NCBI GenBank assembly: GCA_018814265.1
Contig: JAHIZU010000017.1
Span: 1-9,167, forward strand
Direction of reading: 5' to 3'
DNA from: Candidatus Margulisiibacteriota bacterium
GTDB taxonomy: Bacteria; Margulisbacteria; WOR-1; O2-12-FULL-45-9
Length of the DNA: 9,167 nt
Below, piece by piece: positions 1 to 6,117 of the stretch. Under the pieces are notes generated by a model. The model saw nothing but the letters and a program-made list of their open reading frames with translations. It did not search any database and had not been told where the DNA came from. Made by a program: the position numbers and the translations under genes. Every line of letters begins with the position of its first letter. Positions within the stretch are counted from its first letter, which is position 1.

Positions 1-273
1 AACCTGGTGGCCAAGGAATTTGTGGCCGCTGCTTCTGATGATAAGGGCATGCTGGTATTATCACAATTTACCGGCGCGGCCCGGGAACTGACCGAGGCGA
101 TCACTTTTAATCCCTATCAGATCGAAGACTGCGCCGAAGCCATTAAACAAGCTCTGACCATGCCAGAGGAAGAGAGAAAGGCCCGGATGACAAAGATGAA
201 AAACCTTGTCAGCGAAAACAATATTTACCGCTGGTCAGCCAAGATCATTCAAGCGCTGTTAAGATTGTCATAA
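1..273 (+). CDS. otsA: Trehalose-6-phosphate synthase (GT20), C-terminal end only
   Basis: This is the last 90 codons of a gene that enters from the left edge; the frame is open from base 1, so the GTG at base 7 is an internal valine, not a start. The segment beginning NLVAKEFVAA, followed by GMLVLSQFTGAARELTEA, then FNPY and a helix with MPEEER and a late YRW, matches the C-terminal end of GT20 trehalose-6-phosphate synthases. In that family LVxKE lies in the nucleotide-sugar binding site. The enzyme joins glucose from UDP-glucose (or another NDP-glucose) to glucose-6-phosphate in the cytoplasm, giving trehalose-6-phosphate. The stop TAA shares its last A with the ATG of the phosphatase gene, which makes translational coupling likely and supports the assignment. 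The N-terminal catalytic domain lies outside the window, so intactness cannot be judged. Confidence 0.93.
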   Translation, partial: NLVAKEFVAAASDDKGMLVLSQFTGAARELTEAITFNPYQIEDCAEAIKQALTMPEEERKARMTKMKNLVSENNIYRWSAKIIQALLRLS

Positions 274-1007
274 TGAAAAACCTACTGCTCTTTCTAGACT
301 ACGACGGCACCCTCACCCCAATAGTTAAAAAGCCCCACCTGGCCAAGCTGTCCAAGGCCAGGCAAGCCAAGCTTCGAAAGATCAGCACAACCCCGCATAT
401 CAGGGTCGTTGTGATCAGCGGCCGCAAGCTGGCTGACCTTAAAAAACTGGTTGGTATTCCCGGGATATTTTATGCCGGCAACCACGGTTTTGAGATCAGC
501 GGCCCAAAAACCAGTCTGGTCCATCCCAAAGCCAAGGCAGCTAAGCCAATTATTGCTAAAATAAAGAAGGAATTAACCAAAGAGCTCAAAGGCATAAAAG
601 GCACGCTGGTTGAAGACAAGACCTTAACCTTAAGCCTCCACTACCGATTGGTCAAAGCCGCTGCTTTACCTAAAGTGAAAAAGATCTTTAGCCAGGTTAC
701 TGAACCATATTTAAAGAGCAAAAAGATCAGGATCACTGAAGTAAAAAAGGTCCTGGAAGTCAGGCCAAATATTGACTGGGACAAAGGCAAGGCAGTTTTA
801 TGGTTTTTGGAAAAGAAATTCAAAGGCAAAAGGGTGTTCCCAATTTTTATCGGAGACGACACCACTGATGAAGACGCCTTTATTGCTTTGAAAGACAAAG
901 GCTCGACTTTCCGGGTGGGCCGGTCAGAGACGACCCACGCTAAACACATTATAAAAGACGTGGACCAGGTCTATCATCTGCTGGAATTCTTACCCCTAGA
1001 ATTCTAG
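273..1007 (+). CDS. otsB: Trehalose-6-phosphate phosphatase (HAD superfamily)
   Basis: A 244-aa enzyme, about the usual length for bacterial OtsB. It removes phosphate from trehalose-6-phosphate to yield trehalose in the cytoplasm, completing the OtsAB route. All HAD motifs are visible: motif I LDYDGTLTP with nucleophile D9 and acid/base D11, motif II VVISGR (S49), the family-typical AGNHGFE around residues 68-74, LEVRP followed by DKGKAV with K171 as motif III lysine, and motif IV IGDDTTDEDAF (193-203) for Mg2+ binding. The cap domain is roughly residues 80-170. The ATG overlaps the otsA stop by one base. The protein is very lysine-rich (40 of 244 residues by hand count), mostly in the cap and in surface helices. 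There is no signal peptide. The identification is secure. Confidence 0.96.
   Translation: MKNLLLFLDYDGTLTPIVKKPHLAKLSKARQAKLRKISTTPHIRVVVISGRKLADLKKLVGIPGIFYAGNHGFEISGPKTSLVHPKAKAAKPIIAKIKKELTKELKGIKGTLVEDKTLTLSLHYRLVKAAALPKVKKIFSQVTEPYLKSKKIRITEVKKVLEVRPNIDWDKGKAVLWFLEKKFKGKRVFPIFIGDDTTDEDAFIALKDKGSTFRVGRSETTHAKHIIKDVDQVYHLLEFLPLEF
996..1007. repeat. Perfect 12-base palindrome at the otsB stop codon
   Basis: CTAGAATTCTAG reads identically on both strands and ends with the TAG stop of otsB. A second GAATTCT lies 15 bases upstream, at 984-990. The arms are too short and AT-rich, and have no following T-run, so this is a poor terminator candidate. It could be a protein-binding site in front of the channel gene or simply chance. 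No function is assigned. Confidence 0.35.
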
Positions 1008-1031
1008 AATAGGTGTGGTAAAATAGCTCCA

Positions 1032-2090
1032 ATGGCAGATTACATCAACCAGCTTGCCCTGCTCTGGACCGATCACCGTTATTTGATCGCCGGCACAGTT
1101 TTTCTGCTCTGGCTTATTCTGGGCTGGGTATTTGTAAAACTGGTCTTTGGCCTGGCCCATAAATTCAGCGAACGGACAAAAACCCATGTTGACACTGTTG
1201 TCTTAAGAGAAGCCCAGCTGCCCACCTGGTTAATATTAATTGTTGCCGGCTTTTTTGTGGTCTCCAGAACAGTTGGTTTCCCTAGCCGGATCATCCCCTA
1301 CATCAACCGTTTTAGCCAGTTATCTGTTTCATTTTTAATCATTTACTTTGTCATCAGGCTGCTTCTAAATCTGCTTAGTCTTGGCGGCAAAAAAAATATT
1401 GGCCTAAAATACATGATGCCCACCTTTGCCCGTATTTCTAATATTATCGTCTGGGCTTTTGGCTTGCTGATGCTGATGGACATCTTTGGCATTTCCATAA
1501 CTCCCGTACTTGCCTCATTGGGGATCGCTGGTTTAGCCATTGGCCTGGCCATGCAAGACACTTTAAGCAACTTTTTCGCGGGCATTTACGTCCTGCTCAA
1601 CCAGCCGGTCAGGGTTGGTGATTACATCGAGCTGGAGAACGGCCTGAAGGGTTATGTGCAATCGATCGGCTGGCGGGAAACCCGCATTCGCATGCTGCAA
1701 AACAACACAGTAATCGTACCTAACTCTAAGCTCTCCCAATCCATCGTTACTAATTATTATTTACCTCAAAAAGAAATGGCCTGCTTAGTGCAGGTCGGCG
1801 TGAGCTACAATAGCGATCTGGAAAAAGTTGAGCAAGTAACAATTGAAGTCGGCAAACAAGTCTTGGAAAAGGTTTCTGGCGGAGTTAAGACCTTTGACCC
1901 TTTTATCCGCTACCACACTTTTAATGATTTTAGCATTAATTTTACAGTGATCTTGCGGGTTTCGGAGTTCGTTGACCAGTATCTGCTGACCCATGAATTT
2001 ATCAAGGCCCTGCATAAGCGCTATAATCAGGAAGGCATTGTTATCCCCTTCCCGATCCGGACTGTTGAAATGAAAGAGACCAATAAATGA
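1032..2090 (+). CDS. MscS-family mechanosensitive ion channel
   Basis: A 352-aa inner-membrane channel expected to open under membrane tension and release small solutes during hypo-osmotic shock. Hydrophobic segments lie near residues 17-42, 64-83, 97-118 and 136-154, followed by the pore-lining helix at 157-187, which is rich in Gly and Ala (ASLGIAGLAIGLAMQDTL, then NFFAGIYVLL). The MscS beta domain follows (188-245: QPVRVGDYIE, GYVQSIGWRETRIR, NNTVIVPNS) and then the cytoplasmic alpha/beta domain ending in EGIVIPFPIRTV (334-345), a hallmark of the family. With four or more helices before the pore it is longer than E. coli MscS (286 aa), closer to the YnaI/YbdG-like members. It starts 24 bases after otsB. 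The ATG at 1032 has no clear Shine-Dalgarno (the nearest purine tract is AGGTG at 1011-1015), so initiation may depend on ribosomes arriving from otsB. Its place among trehalose genes suggests osmotic homeostasis. Confidence 0.95.
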   Translation: MADYINQLALLWTDHRYLIAGTVFLLWLILGWVFVKLVFGLAHKFSERTKTHVDTVVLREAQLPTWLILIVAGFFVVSRTVGFPSRIIPYINRFSQLSVSFLIIYFVIRLLLNLLSLGGKKNIGLKYMMPTFARISNIIVWAFGLLMLMDIFGISITPVLASLGIAGLAIGLAMQDTLSNFFAGIYVLLNQPVRVGDYIELENGLKGYVQSIGWRETRIRMLQNNTVIVPNSKLSQSIVTNYYLPQKEMACLVQVGVSYNSDLEKVEQVTIEVGKQVLEKVSGGVKTFDPFIRYHTFNDFSINFTVILRVSEFVDQYLLTHEFIKALHKRYNQEGIVIPFPIRTVEMKETNK

Positions 2091-2821
2091 AAGTGGAAAG
2101 AGCTAAAGAGCCGTTTTGTTTCATTACCTCCTCAATGCTGGTCGAGATCACCGGCAAAAAAGCCCATCACCTTAAGGAATTTATCCAAATGCTCAAGCAG
2201 ATCGACGAAAGCTCGATCTTTTACCATGTTCACCGGGTGTTCCGCGAATACAGTTTCGCGCCCGGCCAGTATTCCAATGATTTTGCCCGCTGGGTAGCTG
2301 AGGACCTGGAAGAAGGCACCCTGGCTGAACAGCTGGCCTCGATCAACCTGCGGGATTATACTGATATCAATTCGCTGCGCGCCAAACTGGTTGATCTGGT
2401 GGAGAACTATCTGATGAACGCGGTTGAGATCCGCCGGGCGCCGGCCGGCCGCGAGTTTTATTTCCTGCGCAGCCTGGAAGTGATCATCCCAACCTCTCAT
2501 ACAGTCTGGACGCTCAAAGAATTTTGCGACGCGCTGAACCGCGTGGGCATGCGGTCCCTTTACTATCATTTTTTTGACGCCCGGCTGCGGCTGGGGCACA
2601 AGACCAATGATTTTTCCAACTGGATCAGGACCAGCCTGGACAATGAAGAGCTGGCCCAAAAGATCGATGAGATCGACCCCTATTTCATGACCATGGACCA
2701 GCTAAAAGAAAAGATCATCAGCCTTTGCTGCGAAATAAAAGAGCCGTCCGTCCCTTCTCTGGCCACTTTATTCGTGCGGCTGGCAAAGCAATTTATGGGG
2801 AAGAAAAAATGGCCAAGATAA
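2087..2821 (+). CDS. DUF5752 family protein with two internal repeats
   Basis: A 244-aa soluble protein with no signal peptide or membrane segment. The pattern matches what I recall of DUF5752, a family often seen beside trehalose or glycosyltransferase genes; its biochemical role is not established. The protein is an internal duplication. Unit 1 (about residues 10-110) and unit 2 (about 124-216) share, in the same order, a LKEF helix (29-32; 143-146), SIFYH/SLYYH (43-47; 157-161), NDFARW/NDFSNW (64-69; 174-179), a short helix with LAEQLASI/LAQKIDEI, and a final LRAKL/LKEKI helix. The repeated Tyr-His and Asn-Asp-Phe residues are candidates for a functional site or a pseudo-symmetric interface. 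The start overlaps the channel gene stop (ATGA) and the 3' end overlaps treT by 13 bases. That tight link suggests the product is made with, and may act on or with, TreT. This is inference only. Confidence 0.82.
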   Translation: MKVERAKEPFCFITSSMLVEITGKKAHHLKEFIQMLKQIDESSIFYHVHRVFREYSFAPGQYSNDFARWVAEDLEEGTLAEQLASINLRDYTDINSLRAKLVDLVENYLMNAVEIRRAPAGREFYFLRSLEVIIPTSHTVWTLKEFCDALNRVGMRSLYYHFFDARLRLGHKTNDFSNWIRTSLDNEELAQKIDEIDPYFMTMDQLKEKIISLCCEIKEPSVPSLATLFVRLAKQFMGKKKWPR

Positions 2822-4038
2822 AATTAAGCGATTACGCCAAGGTAGCCAGACCGCAAAACATCGATGAGATCATGCTGCTGGCAGAACGCCTGCAGGGCAA
2901 AACCATCAAAATGGTCAATTCCACCAACACCGGCGGCGGCGTGGCTGAAATGCTGCACCGCATCATTCCCCTCTACAACGACCTGGGGCTCAAGGTCAAA
3001 TGGGACGTGATCAAAGGCAATAACGCCTTTTTTAACACTACCAAGGCCTTTCACAATGCCCTGCACGGCAAAAAAGAAGAGATCACCCAGGCCATGCTCG
3101 ACGCGTATGTCGAGACCAATGAAGATAACTCCAAGGAGCTGACCTTTGAGGAAGACTATATCGTGATCCACGATCCCCAGCCAGCTGCCCTGATCAACCT
3201 TAAGGATAAGACCAAGGGCAAATGGATCTGGCGCTGCCACATCGATACCTCCCACCCCGATCCCCGGGTCTGGGATTTTCTTAACAAGTATGTCAGCCGC
3301 TACGACGCTTCGATCTTTTCCGCGCCCAGTTTTGCCAAGGAGCTGCCTATACCGCAGTACCTGATCTATCCCTCGATCGATCCTTTTGCCGACAAGAACC
3401 GCGAACTAAGCCAGTCGGAGATCAACGACGTGCTTAGAAAATATCAGATCCCCACTGACAAGCCGATCATTACCCAGGTATCGCGTTTTGATTATCTCAA
3501 GGACCCCCTCGGCATCTTTGAAACCTACAAACTGGTCAGGAAGCATGTTAATTGCCGTTTTGTTTATGCCGGCGGAACAGCCAGCGATGACCCTGAAGGC
3601 ACCCAAGTGCTGCATGAGCTTCAGGAAAGGGCGGCTAATGAGCCTGATTTCCACATCCTGCTCCTGCCGAATTTTGCCGATGTCGCAGTCAACGCGCTGC
3701 AGCGCGCCTCTACCATTGTCATGCAAAAATCCCTGCGCGAAGGTTTTGGCCTGACCGTGACTGAAGCGCTCTGGAAAGCAAAACCAGTGGTGGCCAGCGC
3801 TGTGGGCGGCATCCCGCTCCAGGTCATACCTAATTTTACCGGCGTGCTGGTCCATTCGGCTGAAGGCGCGGCATACCAGATCAGATATTTGCTTAACAAC
3901 CCAGCGGTGATGAAAAAACTGGGAGAATACGGGCGCGAGCATGTGCGGGAAAAATTTCTGATGACGCGGACACTGCGCAATTACCTGCTGCTCTTCCTCT
4001 CCCTCCAGCATCCTGGTGAAGGCCTGATCAAGCTTTAA
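2809..4038 (+). CDS. treT: Trehalose glycosyltransferring synthase (GT4)
   Basis: A 409-aa GT4 glycosyltransferase resembling TreT, which makes trehalose in one reversible step from NDP-glucose and free glucose. Visible family features are the N-terminal glycine loop NSTNTGGGVAEMLHR (37-51), VIHDPQP (119-125), WRCHIDTSHP (141-150), the C-terminal-domain entry QVSRFDYLKDP (223-233) with its Arg and Lys for nucleotide-diphosphate binding, and the GT4 E-x7-E motif EGFGLTVTE (311-319), followed by KPVVASAVGGIP. The length is close to known TreT (about 410-415 aa). I chose the ATG at 2809 because it gives MAKIKL with GGGGA seven bases upstream; an in-frame ATG at 2725 would add 28 residues encoded entirely inside the DUF5752 gene and unlike the family. 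It overlaps that gene by 13 bases. A trehalose phosphorylase or another GT4 specificity cannot be fully excluded. Confidence 0.88.
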   Translation: MAKIKLSDYAKVARPQNIDEIMLLAERLQGKTIKMVNSTNTGGGVAEMLHRIIPLYNDLGLKVKWDVIKGNNAFFNTTKAFHNALHGKKEEITQAMLDAYVETNEDNSKELTFEEDYIVIHDPQPAALINLKDKTKGKWIWRCHIDTSHPDPRVWDFLNKYVSRYDASIFSAPSFAKELPIPQYLIYPSIDPFADKNRELSQSEINDVLRKYQIPTDKPIITQVSRFDYLKDPLGIFETYKLVRKHVNCRFVYAGGTASDDPEGTQVLHELQERAANEPDFHILLLPNFADVAVNALQRASTIVMQKSLREGFGLTVTEALWKAKPVVASAVGGIPLQVIPNFTGVLVHSAEGAAYQIRYLLNNPAVMKKLGEYGREHVREKFLMTRTLRNYLLLFLSLQHPGEGLIKL

Positions 4039-4076
4039 TCTTTTGCCTCCTGACTGAAATTTCTCAACAACTTAAA

Positions 4077-4095
4077 GGATAATATCTTAGGAGGG
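4077..4095 (+). promoter_or_regulatory. GATAATAT leader element plus Shine-Dalgarno
   Basis: GATAATAT at 4078-4085 is followed by a strong Shine-Dalgarno AGGAGGG at 4089-4095, seven bases before the GTG start at 4103. The Shine-Dalgarno is why that GTG is taken as the start: the frame is closed by TAG at 4088-4090, and TTG codons nearby are out of frame. The same GATAATAT-then-AGGAG arrangement stands before the next gene. GATAATAT looks like a -10 box, but it is too close to the ribosome site to serve this message as a promoter. Confidence 0.6.
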
Positions 4096-4102
4096 AATTG
4101 TT

Positions 4103-4795
4103 GTGTTAATTGCCCCTATAGCTTTATTTTCGCAGATAGCTGCCGGCTCTGCCAAGCCAGCCTCAACACCTGCCCCGGAACCTATTGTGCTCACGGAAAA
4201 CAGCAGCAACAATATTGATTATACGATCATTAGTTTCGATCCAGCCAGAACAGATTTTGGAATCACCTTTCCTCAAGACACGGTTTGCGAAGAAGGCGTT
4301 CTGGTTTTCAACGGCGGTTTTTATGATGAAAACCGCAACCCGGAAGGACTGCTTATTTCCCAGGGCCAAGAGTTAGCTCCCTTATCCACAAAAGAGGTAA
4401 TGTCCGGCATTTTGAGCATTAAAGACGGCCAAGTTAGTATTGTTAGAACAAGTGATTATTTACCCCGACCAGATGAAGATTTTGTTTTGCAATGCGGCCC
4501 TTTGATCATTGAACCAGGCGGCAGGCGCGGCATTCGCGGCAATGCCATGGCGGCAGAAAGAACAATCCTGGCAATTGATAAGGCTGGCCGCGCATATATT
4601 ATTGTAATCAAAACCCCGATTAGCCTGTTTGACGCGCAAGAATTGCTGCTGAAAAGGGTTCCAAATATTGATGCCGCGCTTAATTTAGACGGCGGCCCTT
4701 CCTCCTTCTATTATTACAACCAGGATGATCAAGATTTTTCCTTTGGTTCCGCCAATTATCCAGCCTATTTCATTAATGTAACTCCTTCCCGCTAA
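4103..4795 (+). CDS. Phosphodiester glycosidase (NAGPA/DUF2233-like) domain protein
   Basis: A 230-aa protein whose body (about residues 38-227) is a phosphodiester glycosidase domain, the fold shared with the mammalian uncovering enzyme NAGPA and with bacterial exopolysaccharide-related proteins. Members cleave sugar-phosphodiester bonds, but the substrate here cannot be told. Family motifs are present: VFNGGFYD (68-75), LQCGPLI (129-135), AERTILAID (151-159) and NLDGGPSS (194-201). The N-terminus is hydrophobic (MLIAPIALFSQIAAGSA) and followed by a Pro/Ala-rich linker. It looks like a short signal peptide, yet it has no positively charged residue before the hydrophobic stretch, and no earlier in-frame start exists. 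Export is therefore probable but not certain. It starts 64 bases after treT with its own good Shine-Dalgarno, so it may be a separate unit or the operon tail. The downstream gene encodes a paralogous domain. Confidence 0.85.
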   Translation: MLIAPIALFSQIAAGSAKPASTPAPEPIVLTENSSNNIDYTIISFDPARTDFGITFPQDTVCEEGVLVFNGGFYDENRNPEGLLISQGQELAPLSTKEVMSGILSIKDGQVSIVRTSDYLPRPDEDFVLQCGPLIIEPGGRRGIRGNAMAAERTILAIDKAGRAYIIVIKTPISLFDAQELLLKRVPNIDAALNLDGGPSSFYYYNQDDQDFSFGSANYPAYFINVTPSR

Positions 4796-4841
4796 CCTGT
4801 CCAAAAACCTTAATTTGACGCAAGAAATCAACTAATAAGGC

Positions 4842-4860
4842 CGATAATATACATAGGAGA
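4842..4860 (+). promoter_or_regulatory. Second copy of the GATAATAT leader plus Shine-Dalgarno
   Basis: GATAATAT at 4843-4850 is followed by AGGAGA at 4855-4860, six bases before the ATG at 4867. The spacing between the two elements differs by one base from the copy at 4078-4095. Upstream, TCAACTAATAAGG resembles TCAACAACTTAAAGG ahead of the first copy. A TTGACG at 4815-4820 looks like a -35 box but is 22 bases from GATAAT, too far for a normal sigma-70 promoter. Confidence 0.55.
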
Positions 4861-4866
4861 TCACCT

Positions 4867-6117
4867 ATGAGTGGCAACGACTATTTATCTGCAGTTTATA
4901 CGCCAGCCTACACGCCCAACCAGGGTGTTTTTAACCCATGTCAGAATATGTGCTGTAATGAAAGTGAGGAAATTTCTGACCCGTATTTTGATGATCCTGC
5001 TGAAAACGCCCCGCCGGAAGACTTAAGCAATATTTCCCAATGGGAAAACAGCTCATTTAGCACTGGCAATGTTCGTTCAAGAATGGAATTTATTGTCTCT
5101 GCTTACAATCGCGCTCTGGAGAGAGGAGATGAAGGTTTTTCCCAGCGCTGTCAGATCCTAGCCATGGACGCAGCCTTATTCATTGAAAATAATGGCATGA
5201 ACCGGGAATCCTTTGAAAGCTTGTTTACCCAGGTAGGCATCCATTTTCCCCGCAACCGGGGTCTTTCAGTTACGATCGGCCATGTTGCCGCCCTGCTGGT
5301 CCAGAACCCAAACGGCACTGCCCAGAAAATATACTCAAACCTAACTGACGATGAACATAACCATGAGTATGTTAATGCCCAGGTTCAACTGAGCGCTACA
5401 CCCGCCAGTCTTGGCCACGGATTAACCAGCACCAAGCTCTTGATCCAGTCCAATGACAATGACTCTAAAGAATTTTCCGGCATACTGGTCAGGGTCTCCC
5501 CGGATTCCTCAGCCCAGGCTGGTTATCTGGTCCAGCACATGTCCGGGCCGGTCGCTGCCCAGCAAGGTTATATTGTTTTTGCTGCGGCAAATTATTCAAT
5601 TAATGAAGATATCCCGGCGTCACTGGCGATCGTTAACGGCCAGCCGGCCAATCTTTACCAAAGCCCCACCATGGACGGCCTGGTGGTAATCGAGAATGGC
5701 CGACCCAGGATTGTCTCTGTTGATGACGTCGACGTTGGTGCAATAGTCGGGCAAACTTTAAGCAACAATGGGTCGCTTTTCCAGACAAACCTGCTGATCC
5801 ACGGAGGTCAAAACATTGTGCCCGATGGCGCCAGCACGGAAACTGATGTGCGACGCGCCCTGGTTACTTTTCAGGATGGCAGTTATGGGATTGTTCAGAT
5901 CAATGAGTATATTGATCTGTATGAATTTGCGGGGATGTTGTCCCAGATACCGGGGATTCGCGAAGCAGTTAATCTAGACACCGGCGGTTCAAATGTTGGC
6001 GGATTTGTTGACTCCAGTGGTACATACACACCATTCGGCGATGGTGACGAGGGTTTTCCGGATGATTTATCTTCAGCTACGTTCTTTTTCGTCAGGCCCA
6101 GCTTGCCCAATACCTGA
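4867..6117 (+). CDS. Diverged phosphodiester glycosidase-like protein with novel N-terminal region
   Basis: A 416-aa protein in two parts. Residues 1 to about 184 match nothing I recognise: a Pro-, Asn- and acid-rich start with a Cys cluster (C25, C29, C30), then a probably helical section (about 66-147). Residues about 185-412 align with the domain of the preceding gene nearly without gaps: GYIVFAAANYS (234-244) opposite GVLVFNGGFYD, DGLVVIENGRPRIVSVDD opposite SGILSIKDGQVSIVRTSD, FQTNLLI opposite LQCGPLI, and AVNLDTGGSN (367-376) opposite ALNLDGGPSS. Several motif residues are changed (NGG to AAA, CGP to QTN), while the Asn-Leu-Asp and following glycines persist. Catalysis is therefore doubtful; binding, structural or altered activity is possible. 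No signal peptide is visible, which is odd next to a probably exported paralogue. The start is fixed by AGGAGA and by an upstream in-frame TGA at 4816-4818. Its stop abuts the stop of the convergent gene. Confidence 0.75.
   Translation: MSGNDYLSAVYTPAYTPNQGVFNPCQNMCCNESEEISDPYFDDPAENAPPEDLSNISQWENSSFSTGNVRSRMEFIVSAYNRALERGDEGFSQRCQILAMDAALFIENNGMNRESFESLFTQVGIHFPRNRGLSVTIGHVAALLVQNPNGTAQKIYSNLTDDEHNHEYVNAQVQLSATPASLGHGLTSTKLLIQSNDNDSKEFSGILVRVSPDSSAQAGYLVQHMSGPVAAQQGYIVFAAANYSINEDIPASLAIVNGQPANLYQSPTMDGLVVIENGRPRIVSVDDVDVGAIVGQTLSNNGSLFQTNLLIHGGQNIVPDGASTETDVRRALVTFQDGSYGIVQINEYIDLYEFAGMLSQIPGIREAVNLDTGGSNVGGFVDSSGTYTPFGDGDEGFPDDLSSATFFFVRPSLPNT

Noticed and set aside
641..949. 102-codon minus-strand frame inside otsB
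   Set aside because: It is a shadow of otsB, whose HAD motifs are all intact on the plus strand.
996..1007. Palindrome at the otsB stop as a transcription terminator
   Set aside because: The stem is short and AT-rich, with no loop and no following T-run.
2132..2659. 175-codon open frame on the minus strand inside the DUF5752 gene
   Set aside because: It lies opposite a gene with clear internal protein repeats and operon overlaps; the antisense product resembles nothing and has no convincing ribosome site.
2725..2808. Longer treT start at 2725
   Set aside because: The extra 28 residues are encoded inside the preceding gene and are unlike TreT N-termini; ATG 2809 gives the family length and has GGGGA upstream.
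3406..4011. 201-codon open frame on the minus strand inside treT
   Set aside because: It lies wholly within a well-supported gene on the other strand, has no recognisable protein features, and is explained by the codon use of treT.
4815..4848. TTGACG and GATAAT as a sigma-70 promoter for the 416-aa gene
   Set aside because: The spacing is 22 bases, too long, and transcription would start at or next to the Shine-Dalgarno.
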